DNA from: Maritimibacter sp. | GTDB lineage: Bacteria; Pseudomonadota; Alphaproteobacteria; Rhodobacterales; Rhodobacteraceae | Direction of reading: 5' to 3' | Assembly: GCA_017792445.1 (NCBI GenBank) | Contig: CP051232.1 | Location: 3,074,001 to 3,138,000 of the forward strand | Length of the DNA stretch: 64,000 bases | Part shown: piece after piece, positions 36,730 through 45,435 of the stretch | Layout of the letters: each line of letters begins with the position of its first letter | Numbering within the stretch: the first letter of the stretch is position 1 | The notes under the pieces: generated by a model | The model's database searches: none | Told to the model about the DNA's origin: nothing | Seen by the model: only the letters and a program-made list of their open reading frames with translations | Made by a program: the position numbers and the translations under genes

Positions 36730-38115
36730 ATGTTGCGTGGCGCGTATCTGTGCCGCACGGTGATGGCGATCGGGTGCCTGTCGGCCCCGGTGGCGGCACA
36801 TGCGCAGTCTGACATCTCGGTCTCTGGCCAGTTCGATTTCGGCGCGCGGGTCTATGTCGACGATGGCCGCTATGCCGGACAGACCGACGCGGGCGCGCAG
36901 GTCTTCTTCGGCACCACCGTGGGCGCCACGATGCCGCTGGGCGCGGGGCAGGTGGCGCTGGAATTCTCGGCGCGCACCGACACCGACGGCGCGCGGGACG
37001 TGTTCAACCTGACCCGCGCCTATTACACCCAGTCCTTCGGCGACTGGGACCTGCTGGCGGGCGTCAACGTCGAGAACTGGGGCGTCGCCGAAAGCCAGTC
37101 GGTGCTGAACGTCATCAACCCGCAGGATGCGACGGACGTGATCTATGGCGGCGACTTCATCGGCACGCCGATGATCAACGCCAGCTTCTACACCGGGGCG
37201 GGGACGTTCAGCGCCTATGCCCTGACCGGCTTCGTCGAGCCGAACAGCCCCGGCGCCGCCGCGCGCCTACGGGCGCCGTTCCCCACCGGCGACGGGCAGG
37301 CGGTGTTTCAGGAGGGGAACGGTCGCCATCTCGATTTCGCGCTGCGCTGGCGCAACAACTTCACGCTGGGCGACGGCGCGCTGGACCTTGCCGCCAGTTA
37401 CTTCAACGGCACCAGCCGGACGCCGGTGGGCCTGCCCGGATGCGTGCCCTCGGGCGGGGTGACGCAGGCGGCCTGCGATGCCGTGAACGCCGCTGTGGTC
37501 GACGCCTTCCGATCGGGCACGCCCGCCGGGTCCGACCCGCGCGACCTGTTCGACCAGCTGGCCAATCTGCCCGAGGACGTGGTCGAGCAGGCGGTGCAGC
37601 AGGCCTCGGCCATTCCCGGAGCGGGCTTCGTGCCCTATTACCAGCATATCCAGCAGGGCGGGTTCAGCGCCGTCTACGCGCGCGGCGACCTTCAACTGCG
37701 GACAGAGCTTGCCTTTACCAAACCCGACAATGAAGACGGGTACTGGTCCGGAATAGTGGGTGGAGATTACACATTTCATGGAATCGGCCCCACGGATGCG
37801 ACGCTGACTCTGGTTGCCGAATACCTGTGGGACGACCGCACCACCCGCGCGCCTTCCACCCTGTTCGCCAACGACCTGTTCTTGGGCTTCAACCTTTTTC
37901 TGAACGACAGCCGCGACACCGCGATCAGGCTGGGCGGGTTCCACGATCTCGACAGCGACGCGCAGTTGTTCCAGCTGTCGGCCTCGACCCGGCTGAACGA
38001 TGCGGTGCGCCTGGAACTGAACACGCTGCATGTCCGCGCCGACGGCTGGACCGACCCGCTGTCCTTCGTGGACCGCGACAGCTTTGTGGAACTGAAGATC
38101 AGTACATACTTCTGA
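36730..38115 (+). CDS. Outer-membrane beta-barrel protein (DUF1302-like)
   Basis: A 461-residue protein with signal peptide (cleavage after AAHAQ), alternating beta strands and a C-terminal phenylalanine (KISTYF), the usual outer-membrane insertion signal. The segment ENWGVAESQSVLNVINPQD near residue 118-136 resembles DUF1302 barrels that co-occur with MMPL and LolA-like genes. The Cys pair in LPGCVPSGGVTQAAC lies in a probable extracellular loop. It is the likely outer-membrane exit or acceptor of this export system. Confidence 0.75.
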   Translation: MLRGAYLCRTVMAIGCLSAPVAAHAQSDISVSGQFDFGARVYVDDGRYAGQTDAGAQVFFGTTVGATMPLGAGQVALEFSARTDTDGARDVFNLTRAYYTQSFGDWDLLAGVNVENWGVAESQSVLNVINPQDATDVIYGGDFIGTPMINASFYTGAGTFSAYALTGFVEPNSPGAAARLRAPFPTGDGQAVFQEGNGRHLDFALRWRNNFTLGDGALDLAASYFNGTSRTPVGLPGCVPSGGVTQAACDAVNAAVVDAFRSGTPAGSDPRDLFDQLANLPEDVVEQAVQQASAIPGAGFVPYYQHIQQGGFSAVYARGDLQLRTELAFTKPDNEDGYWSGIVGGDYTFHGIGPTDATLTLVAEYLWDDRTTRAPSTLFANDLFLGFNLFLNDSRDTAIRLGGFHDLDSDAQLFQLSASTRLNDAVRLELNTLHVRADGWTDPLSFVDRDSFVELKISTYF

Positions 38116-38189
38116 GCGGTCGCGTCAGTGGTTGACAGGCCCCGCGCCGGCTGCCTTTCCTTCGCCCTGCACAGGAGAGGAGACCGGCC

Positions 38190-39965
38190 ATGAAGATGAC
38201 CACCGAGGAAGCTTTCGTCAAAACCCTGCAACGCCACGGGATCGAGCATGCCTTCGGCATCATCGGTTCGGCCTTCATGCCGATTTCCGATCTCTTCCCC
38301 AAGGCCGGCATCACCTTCTGGGACTGCGCGCACGAAGGCTCGGGCGGCATGATGGCCGACGGCTATACCCGCGCGTCCGGCAAGGTCTCGATGATGATCG
38401 CGCAGAACGGGCCGGGCATCACCAACTTCGTAACCGCCGTGAAGACCGCCTACTGGAACCACACGCCGCTGTTGCTGGTCACGCCGCAGGCGGCGAACAA
38501 GACGATCGGGCAGGGCGGCTTTCAAGAGGTCGAGCAGATGGCGGCCTTCAAGGACATGGTCGCCTATCAGGAAGAGGTCCGCGATCCCTCGCGCATCGCC
38601 GAGGTGCTGAACCGCGTGATCACCAACGCCCGCCGCGCCAGCGCGCCGGCGCAGATCAACGTGCCGCGGGACGTGTGGACGCAGGTGGTCGACATCCAGA
38701 TCCCCGAGCCGGTCGAGTTCGAACGCCCGGCAGGTGGCGAGACCGCGCTGGCCGAGGCGGCGAAGCTGCTGTCCGAGGCAAAATCCCCCGTCATCCTGAA
38801 CGGCGCGGGCGTCGTGCTGGCGGGCGCGATCCCCGACACCATCGCGCTGGCGGAACGCCTGTCGGCTCCGGTCTGCGTCGGCTACCAGCACAACGACGCC
38901 TTCCCCGGCTCGCACCCGCTGTTCGCGGGGCCCTTGGGCTATAACGGGTCGAAGGCCGGGATGCAGCTGATCCAGCAGGCCGATGTCGTGCTGGCGCTGG
39001 GCACGCGGCTGAATCCGTTCTCGACCCTGCCGGGCTATGGCATCGACTATTGGCCCAAGGACGCGAAGATCATTCAGGTCGACATCAACCCCGACCGGAT
39101 CGGACTGACCAAGGCGATCTCGGTCGGTATCGTGGGCGACGCGAAGAAAGTGGCGCAGACGCTGCTGGCCAAGCTGTCGGACGACGCGGGCGACGCCGGG
39201 CGGGCAGACCGCGAGGCGGCCATCGCGCAGACGAAATCGGCCTGGGCGCAGGAACTCAGCTCGATGGATCACGAAGAGGACGATCCCGGCACCTCGTGGA
39301 ACCAGCGCGCCCGCGACGCCAAGCCCGACTGGCTGAGCCCCCGCAAGGCGTGGCGCGCGATTCAGGCGGCGCTGCCGCGCGAGGCGATCATCAGTTCCGA
39401 CATCGGCAACAACTGCGCCATCGGCAACGCCTACCCGTCGTTCGAGGCGGGGCGGAAGTACCTTGCCCCCGGCCTGTTCGGCCCCTGCGGCTATGGCCTG
39501 CCGTCCATCGTCGGCGCCAAGATCGCCTGCCCGGACACGCCGGTCGTCGGCTTCTCGGGCGACGGCGCCTTCGGCATCGCGGTGACCGAGTTGACCGCCA
39601 TCGGGCGCGAGGAATGGCCCGCCATCACCCAGATCGTGTTCCGCAACTACCAGTGGGGCGCCGAGAAACGGAACTCGACGCTGTGGTACGATGACAACTT
39701 CGTCGGCACCGAACTGGGCGAGGGCGTGTCCTATGCCAAGCTGGCCGAGGCCTGCGGGCTGAAAGGGGTCGTCGCGCGCACGATGGACGAGCTGACGGCG
39801 GCGCTGGAACAGGCGATCAAGGATCAGGCGGCGGGGATCACCACGCTGATCGAGGCGATGATCAACCAGGAACTCGGCGAGCCCTTCCGCCGCGACGCGA
39901 TGAAGAAACCGGTCGAAGTCGCGGGCATCGACCCGTCCGACATGCGGCCGCAGGTGCCTGCATAG
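38190..39965 (+). CDS. xsc: Sulfoacetaldehyde acetyltransferase
   Basis: A 591-residue thiamine-diphosphate enzyme. It cleaves sulfoacetaldehyde with phosphate to sulfite and acetyl phosphate in the cytoplasm, the central step of taurine and other C2-sulfonate degradation. The N-terminal IIGSAFMPISDLFPKAG and CAHEGSGGMMADGYTR (with the ThDP-activating Glu) are diagnostic of Xsc, and GFSGDGAFGIA begins the ThDP/Mg binding fold, followed by FRNYQWGAEKRN. The start has GGAGAGGAG upstream. pta and ackA follow directly and convert the acetyl phosphate. Confidence 0.95.
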   Translation: MKMTTEEAFVKTLQRHGIEHAFGIIGSAFMPISDLFPKAGITFWDCAHEGSGGMMADGYTRASGKVSMMIAQNGPGITNFVTAVKTAYWNHTPLLLVTPQAANKTIGQGGFQEVEQMAAFKDMVAYQEEVRDPSRIAEVLNRVITNARRASAPAQINVPRDVWTQVVDIQIPEPVEFERPAGGETALAEAAKLLSEAKSPVILNGAGVVLAGAIPDTIALAERLSAPVCVGYQHNDAFPGSHPLFAGPLGYNGSKAGMQLIQQADVVLALGTRLNPFSTLPGYGIDYWPKDAKIIQVDINPDRIGLTKAISVGIVGDAKKVAQTLLAKLSDDAGDAGRADREAAIAQTKSAWAQELSSMDHEEDDPGTSWNQRARDAKPDWLSPRKAWRAIQAALPREAIISSDIGNNCAIGNAYPSFEAGRKYLAPGLFGPCGYGLPSIVGAKIACPDTPVVGFSGDGAFGIAVTELTAIGREEWPAITQIVFRNYQWGAEKRNSTLWYDDNFVGTELGEGVSYAKLAEACGLKGVVARTMDELTAALEQAIKDQAAGITTLIEAMINQELGEPFRRDAMKKPVEVAGIDPSDMRPQVPA

Positions 39966-40083
39966 GCGGCAGCCGCTGCTTCCTCTCGTCGCAACCTCGC
40001 GAAATTCGGCGGGCGCAACTGGCGCCTGTCGCATTCGCGTGATGTGATCCGCAGACATTCGCGCCATGCATTCAGGAGCCGAG

Positions 40084-41019
40084 ATGTCCGAGCCGTACCC
40101 TTTTCTTTCGAAAACCGATCCCACCCCGCCCAAGCGCCTGATGGAGCTGGCGCAGAACCATGCGACGCCGCGCGTGGCGCTGGTCAACGCGGGCGCGGTC
40201 AACCCGCTGGACGGTATCCGCGAGGCGGCAGAGGCCGGGCTGGCCGAGCCGATCCTGATCGGGGACGAATACAAGATCCGCGGTGCGGCGGAAGAGATCG
40301 GCTATGACATCTCGCAGTTTCGCCTGATCCATGCCCCCCACGCGGCGGCGTCCGAGAAGGCGGCGGAACTGGCCCGGCTGGGCGAGGCCGACGCGATCAT
40401 GAAGGGGCAGATCCACACCTCGACCTTCCTCAAGGGCCTGCTGCCCACCCGCGCCGGCCTGCGCGAGCCGGGCGCGCGTTGCGGTCACGTGTTTCACATC
40501 ACCGCGCCGGGCAGCGACCGGCCGCTGCTGCTGACCGACGCGGCGCTGAACGTGAACCCGTCGGTCGAGACGCGGCAGGCCTGTCTGACCCACGCGGTGC
40601 GGCTGTGTCACGAACTGGGCATCGAGCGTCCGCGCGCGGGCCTGCTGGCGCCGACCGAGGACCCGATCGAGTCGGTGCCCAACACGATGGAAAGCGCCGA
40701 GATCGCCAAGTGGGCGAAGGAAAAGCTGCCCGACGCCGACGTCGCGGGCCCGATGGCGATGGACCTGATCCTGTCGCGCGAGGCGGCGAAGGTGAAGCAT
40801 TACGACAGCCCGGTCGCGGGCGATGCGGACATCATCCTGACCCCGAACATCACCACCGGCAACGCGGTGTTCAAGCTGATGGTTCTGGGCATGGGCTGCT
40901 GTGCTGGCGGTCTTGTGCTGGGGGCGAAGGTGCCGATCCTCCTGACCTCGCGCAGCCAAGAGGCGGCGGCGCGGCTGGCGTCCGCTGCACTGGGCGTGAT
41001 CGCCGCCGGGGTACGCTGA
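40084..41019 (+). CDS. pta: Phosphate acetyltransferase
   Basis: A 311-residue phosphate acetyl/butyryltransferase that moves the acetyl group from acetyl phosphate to CoA. I start at ATG 40084, which follows AGGAG at 40074-40078; an in-frame ATG at 40066 is less likely. The protein is the short form without the N-terminal regulatory domains of long Pta. GPMAMDLILSREAAKVKHYD and ADIILTPNITTGNAVFKLM match the family. The gene lies 118 bp after xsc and overlaps ackA by one base. Confidence 0.88.
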   Translation: MSEPYPFLSKTDPTPPKRLMELAQNHATPRVALVNAGAVNPLDGIREAAEAGLAEPILIGDEYKIRGAAEEIGYDISQFRLIHAPHAAASEKAAELARLGEADAIMKGQIHTSTFLKGLLPTRAGLREPGARCGHVFHITAPGSDRPLLLTDAALNVNPSVETRQACLTHAVRLCHELGIERPRAGLLAPTEDPIESVPNTMESAEIAKWAKEKLPDADVAGPMAMDLILSREAAKVKHYDSPVAGDADIILTPNITTGNAVFKLMVLGMGCCAGGLVLGAKVPILLTSRSQEAAARLASAALGVIAAGVR

Positions 41020-42083
41020 TGCTTCTGGTGCTGAACACCGGTTCGTCCTCGATCAAGGCGGCGCTGTTCGATGCCGACCTGAACGAGGTGCTGGGCGGCA
41101 AGGTCACCGGCATCGGGCAAAGTCAGGGCGCGCGGTTGCGGGTCGCGGGCGGCGATCAGGCGATCGACGCACCCGATCACGGCGCGGGGCTGCGCTACAT
41201 GCTGGCAGCGCTGGAACAGGCGGGCGCCGGAGACATCACGGCGGCGGCGCACCGGGTCGTGCATGGCGGCGCGGCGCTGACCGCGCCCGCGCGGCTGACG
41301 CCCGACGTGATCTCGGTCATCGAGGACAACGTGCCCCTAGCGCCGCTGCACAACCCTCCGGGGCTGGCGGGCATCCGGGCGATGGCCGACGCGCGGCCCG
41401 ACCTGCCGCAATACGCCAGCTTCGACACCGCATTCCACGCCACGCAGTCGGAACTGGCGACGACCTACGCCATCCCGCGCAGCTATCGTGACGAGGGCAT
41501 CCGCCGCTATGGCTTCCACGGGCTCAGCTATGCCGGGATGGTGGACCAGTTCGGCGACGCGCTGCCCAAGCGGCTGCTGGCGATGCACCTTGGGGCGGGA
41601 TGCAGCCTGTGCGCGATCCGCGACGGCAAGTCGGTCTGCACCTCGATGGGGTACTCGCCGCTGTCGGGGCCGACGATGGCGACCCGGTCGGGCGATATCG
41701 ACGGCATGGCCGTCCTTCGGCTGGCGCGCGAGCACGGCATCGACGAGGCGACCCGGCGGCTGAACACAGAATCCGGCCTGCGCGGGCTGGCGGGAACCGC
41801 CGACATGAAGACCCTGCTGGAAAGCGACAGCGAAGAGGCGGCGTTCGCGGTCGACCATTTCATCTGGTCCGTCCTGCGCATCGGCGGCGGGCTGATCGCG
41901 GTGATGGGGGGCGTCGATGCGCTGGCCTTCACCGGCGGGATCGGAGAGAACGCGCCCGAGATCCGCAGGCGCGTGACCGAGGGCTTCGCGTGGCTGGGGG
42001 ACGTGCCGGTGCACGTGGTCCCGGCGAAAGAGGAACGGCAGATCGCATCGGATGCGTGGAAGCTGATCGCGGCGGGCGCCTAG
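41019..42083 (+). CDS. ackA: Acetate kinase
   Basis: A 354-residue acetate/propionate kinase. Family motifs are intact: VLNTGSSSIKAALF at residues 4-17, AAHRVVHGG, DTAFHATQ (catalytic His), GAGCSLCAIRDGKSVCTSMG and FTGGIGENAPEIR. It is about 40 residues shorter than E. coli AckA. Together with Xsc and Pta it lets acetyl phosphate be used for ATP formation or for acetyl-CoA. Translation is coupled to pta (TGATG). Confidence 0.9.
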   Translation: MLLVLNTGSSSIKAALFDADLNEVLGGKVTGIGQSQGARLRVAGGDQAIDAPDHGAGLRYMLAALEQAGAGDITAAAHRVVHGGAALTAPARLTPDVISVIEDNVPLAPLHNPPGLAGIRAMADARPDLPQYASFDTAFHATQSELATTYAIPRSYRDEGIRRYGFHGLSYAGMVDQFGDALPKRLLAMHLGAGCSLCAIRDGKSVCTSMGYSPLSGPTMATRSGDIDGMAVLRLAREHGIDEATRRLNTESGLRGLAGTADMKTLLESDSEEAAFAVDHFIWSVLRIGGGLIAVMGGVDALAFTGGIGENAPEIRRRVTEGFAWLGDVPVHVVPAKEERQIASDAWKLIAAGA

Positions 42084-42097
42084 CCCCCCCTGCGTAA

Positions 42098-42754
42098 TCA
42101 GCGCCGTTGAGGGTCGTTCAGGGTGGGGACGGTGGTGGTCCAGTCGCCATAGTCGCCGCTGGTCGCCCGCTCGTGCAGGCTGACGAGATCGGCCACCGGC
42201 GTTTCGCTGTAATCCACCCGCAGCGTCAGCGGCGCGATGTCCGGGCCGACGATCAGCAGCGCCGCCGACATCAGGCCACGACTGTCGCCGCCCGCCGCCT
42301 CGCCCGCCTGAACCGCGGCCAGCAGGCGCGCGGGCAGGTTGCCCCCGGCGCCCGCGAACCCCTCGGCGATGGCGTCCAGCACGTTCTGGCCCGACAGCAG
42401 GTTGCCCGACACGACAAAGCCGTCGCCCTCGCGGCTGCCCTTCACGTCGCTGTTGTCCTCGCCGGTGTGGACGCCGGTGCCGCCGTTCAGGTCCAGCGCC
42501 GCAAGCTGCCGCGCCGCGCGTCCGGTGTCGGGATCGGTCACCGCGCGGATCGCGTCGGCGGCGGCCGCGCCCTCTTTCATCCGGATCAGCACGTCCTCGC
42601 CCCAGAAGGTGCTGGGCGCCGCCCCCTGCGAGGCGGAAGCGCCCCCAAGGGGATTCGCCCGCAGCACCCAGCCGCCGACGCACAGGCTGCCGGTCGCCGC
42701 AGCACCGCCCAGCCAGCCGGTTTTTTCATCGCGTGCAAGGATCGAAAATGTCAT
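42098..42754 (-). CDS. DUF1028 family protein (Ntn-hydrolase-like)
   Basis: A 218-residue protein starting at MTFSILARDEKTGWLGGAAA (ATG 42752-42754) after a clear AGGAGG. The early S-I-x-A-R-D and GGASASQG signature is typical of DUF1028, which structural work places near Ntn hydrolases. The biochemical role is unsettled. It is divergent from the oligopeptide-type transporter operon; an amidase or peptidase acting on the imported compound is plausible but inferred. Confidence 0.85.
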   Translation of the reverse strand: MTFSILARDEKTGWLGGAAATGSLCVGGWVLRANPLGGASASQGAAPSTFWGEDVLIRMKEGAAAADAIRAVTDPDTGRAARQLAALDLNGGTGVHTGEDNSDVKGSREGDGFVVSGNLLSGQNVLDAIAEGFAGAGGNLPARLLAAVQAGEAAGGDSRGLMSAALLIVGPDIAPLTLRVDYSETPVADLVSLHERATSGDYGDWTTTVPTLNDPQRR

Positions 42755-42802
42755 GGGATCACCCTCCTGCGGGTATTTATAATGAAAATTTTGATCTGAG
42801 GG

Positions 42803-42818
42803 AATTATCGTGATAATT
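42803..42818. promoter_or_regulatory. Candidate operator, palindrome AATTATCGTGATAATT
   Basis: A 16-bp palindrome with only the central pair mismatched, located in the 94-bp region between the divergent DUF1028 gene and the ABC binding-protein gene. The nearby GAAAATTTT/AATTTTC words add further dyad symmetry. The GntR regulator at 48240, last in the transporter operon, is the natural candidate to bind here. Confidence 0.5.
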
Positions 42819-42848
42819 TTCTTTTCACAGTCCACTGGAGGGAACCAA

Positions 42849-44429
42849 ATGAACATCCGTAACCTGACGCGCCGCGCGGTCCTCGCCGCCACCGGCGCGC
42901 TTCTGGCGGTGGGAACGCTCGGCAGCGCGCCGGCCGCCGCTCAGACCCCGCCCGGGGTGCTGGTGGTCGGCCAGATCGCCGAGCCCAAGGCGCTTGACCC
43001 GGCGGCGGTGACCGCCGTCAACGATTTCCGCATCCTGATGAACGTCTACGACGGCCTCGTCCGCTACAAGTCGGGCACGCTGGAGGTCGAGCCGGCGCTG
43101 GCGACCGACTGGGAGATCAGCGAAGACGGCACCGAATATACCTTCAATCTGCGCGAGGGCGTCAGCTTTCACGACGGCACCCCGTTCAACGCCGAGGCGG
43201 TGGTGTTCAACTTCGAGCGGATGCTGAACGAGGATCACCCCTACGCCAACACCGGGCCGTTCCCGCTGGCGTTCTTCTTCTCGTCCGTGGACTCGGTCGA
43301 GGCGGTGGACGACCTGACGGTCAAGTTCACCCTGTCCGCGCCCTATGCGCCGTTCCTGTCGAACCTCGCCTATCCCACGGGCCTGATCGTATCGCCCGCG
43401 GCGGTGGAACAGTACGGCGTCGACTTCGGGCGGAACCCGTCGGGCACCGGCCCGTTCAAGTTCGCCGAGTGGCGCTCGAACGAGGCGGTCGTGGTCGAGG
43501 GCAACCCGGACTACTGGGACGGCGCGCCGTCGCTTCAGGCGGTGATCTACCGTCCGATCACCGACGCCAACACCCGCGTCGCCGAAATGCTGGCCGGGGG
43601 CATCGACCTGATGGTCGAAGTGCCGCCCGTCGCGCTGTCGGAATTCGAGGGCGACCAGTACAGCGTCATCGAACAGGCCGGCCCGCACGTCTGGTTCCTG
43701 ATCCTGAACGCCAAGGAAGGCCCCTTTGCCGACAAGCTGGTGCGTCAGGCCGCGAACTATGCGGTCAACAAGGAGGCGCTGGTGAACGACGTGCTGGAAG
43801 GCACCGCCGATGTCGCCGCCGGCCCGACGCCGCCGGCCTTCGCATGGGCCTACAACGACGCGCTCGAGCCCTATCCCTATGACCCGGAAAAGGCCAAGGA
43901 ACTGCTGGCCGAGGCCGGGGTCGAGAACCCGTCGCTGACCTTCTACGTGACCGAAGGCGGCTCGGGCATGCTTGACCCGATCGCCATGGGCACCGCCATT
44001 CAGGCGGACCTGCAGGCGGTCGGCTTCGACGTGAAGATCGAGACCTACGAGTGGAACACCTTCCTTGGCGAGGTGAACCCGGGTCTGGAAGGCAAGGCCG
44101 ACATGGCCGAGATGGCGTGGATGACCAACGACCCGGACACGCTGCCCTATCTCGCGCTGCGCACCGGCGCTTGGCCGGAAGAGGGCGGGTTCAACTCGGG
44201 CTACTATTCGAACCCCGAGGTGGACGAGTTGCTTGAGAAAGCCCGCGTGTCCACGTCGCAGGACGAACGCGCCGAGCTGTACAAGCAGATGCAGGAGATC
44301 GTGCAGGAAGACGCCCCGTGGGTCTTCGTCGCGAACTGGAAGCAGAACGCCGTGACCTCTTCGATGGTCGAGAACTTCGCGCTCGAGCCGTCGTTCTTCC
44401 TGCTGCTGAAGGACGTGGTCAAGAACTGA
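42849..44429 (+). CDS. Oligopeptide/dipeptide-type ABC transporter substrate-binding protein
   Basis: A 526-residue family 5 solute-binding protein, started at ATG 42849 (MNIRNLTRRAVLAATGALLA) after GGAGGGAACC. A signal peptide ends near PAAAQ. Typical segments are EPKALDPAAVTAVNDFRILM, YTFNLREGVSFHDGTPFNAE and FGRNPSGTGPFKFAEW. These receptors bind peptides, opines, nickel or glutathione. The rest of the transporter is encoded downstream, but its first permease gene is damaged. Confidence 0.92.
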   Translation: MNIRNLTRRAVLAATGALLAVGTLGSAPAAAQTPPGVLVVGQIAEPKALDPAAVTAVNDFRILMNVYDGLVRYKSGTLEVEPALATDWEISEDGTEYTFNLREGVSFHDGTPFNAEAVVFNFERMLNEDHPYANTGPFPLAFFFSSVDSVEAVDDLTVKFTLSAPYAPFLSNLAYPTGLIVSPAAVEQYGVDFGRNPSGTGPFKFAEWRSNEAVVVEGNPDYWDGAPSLQAVIYRPITDANTRVAEMLAGGIDLMVEVPPVALSEFEGDQYSVIEQAGPHVWFLILNAKEGPFADKLVRQAANYAVNKEALVNDVLEGTADVAAGPTPPAFAWAYNDALEPYPYDPEKAKELLAEAGVENPSLTFYVTEGGSGMLDPIAMGTAIQADLQAVGFDVKIETYEWNTFLGEVNPGLEGKADMAEMAWMTNDPDTLPYLALRTGAWPEEGGFNSGYYSNPEVDELLEKARVSTSQDERAELYKQMQEIVQEDAPWVFVANWKQNAVTSSMVENFALEPSFFLLLKDVVKN

Positions 44430-44437
44430 CCCTGTCT

Positions 44438-44488
44438 CGGACCGGGCCCGCGCCCGGTCCGACCCGCGCGCCGCCCTGCGGCGGCGCG
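44438..44488 (+). terminator. Tandem GC hairpins after the binding-protein gene
   Basis: Two consecutive hairpins: CGGACCGGG/CCCGGTCCG (44438-44461) and CGCGCCGCC/GGCGGCGCG (44467-44488). No U-tract follows, so they probably stabilise the upstream message or attenuate read-through into the permease genes. Confidence 0.6.
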
Positions 44489-44572
44489 TATACTGCCCCT
44501 CGCGCCGACCGCGTCGCGCGTGACCAGATCCGGGCATGACGACCCGGCCCGCCATCCGCAACGGAGAGCCTT

Positions 44573-45435
44573 ATGGGTGGATACATCCTGAAACGACTGA
44601 TCTCGGCCGTGCCCGTGCTTCTGGGCATCACCGTGATCGTGTTCCTGATCATGGCGATGATCCCCGGCGACCCGGCGACGGCGATCCTCGGCAGCTACGC
44701 CACCCCCGAGAACGTGGCGCGGATCAACCGCGACCTCGGCTTGGACAAGCCGCTGGTGGCGCGATACTTCATTTGGCTCGGCAACATGCTGACCGGCGAT
44801 TTCGGGCGCTCGTTCTCGCTGAACCGCCCGGTGATCGACGAGGTGCTGGACCGCGGCAGTACGGGCTGGCCGACAAGGCGATCACCTTCGTGGTGCTGAT
44901 CGGCATTTCGATCCCGTCCTTCTTCCTTGGCATGATGGTGATCCTCGCCTTCGCGGTCGAACGGCGCTGGTTCCCGGTGTCGGGCATGTACGCGATCTAT
45001 GGCGGCGGCGATCTGCCCGACCTTCTGTGGCACCTTGCGATGCCCGCGACGGCGCTTGCGGTGGTGGCGACCGGCGTGGTGGCGCGGCTGTCGCGCTCGG
45101 CCATGCTCGAGGTGCTGCGGCAGGATTATATCCGCACCGCCCGCGCCAAGGGCGTGCCAGAGCGCCGGGTGATCTGGTGGCACGCGCTGAAGGCGGCGAT
45201 GGTGTCGATCATCCCGGTGCTGGGCATTCAGGCCGGCTTCGTCCTGTCGGGCGCGGTCTATGTCGAGATCGTGTTCCAGTGGCCCGGCGTCGGCCGGATG
45301 CTGGTGAACGCCATCCTGCAGCGCGACATCCTTCTGGTGCAGGGCGGGGTGGTCTTCGTCGCCGCCTGCTACGTGCTGTTCAACATCGCCGTGGACGTGG
45401 CGCAAAGCCTGCTGGATCCGAGGATCAAGACATGA
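44573..45435 (+). pseudogene. DppB/OppB-type permease with internal deletion and frameshift
   Basis: The gene starts normally (MGGYILKRLISAVPVLLGIT, membrane helix 1, then LGLDKPLVARYFIWLGNMLT) but after EVLDR at about 44854 the reading frame ends in GSTGWPTRRSPSWC and a stop at 44899. The continuation RQYGLADKAITFVVLIGISI is in another frame from about 44854 and runs intact to the TGA at 45433-45435, with the EAA loop (RTARAKGVPERRVIWWHALK). Joined, it would be about 287 residues versus roughly 305-340 normally. About 30 residues containing the second membrane helix are missing. Either a true inactivating deletion or an assembly error in GC-rich sequence. Confidence 0.8.

Noticed and set aside
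37776-40274. An 832-codon minus-strand open frame
   Set aside because: It runs antisense through the barrel gene end, xsc and the pta start. It has no family motifs and is Arg/His/Asp-rich; xsc on the other strand is unmistakable.
45027-45431. An extended start for the permease-ATPase fusion gene
   Set aside because: The upstream extension is out of frame with the damaged permease coding in the same place and has no permease features; the ATG at 45432 overlaps the previous stop as usual.
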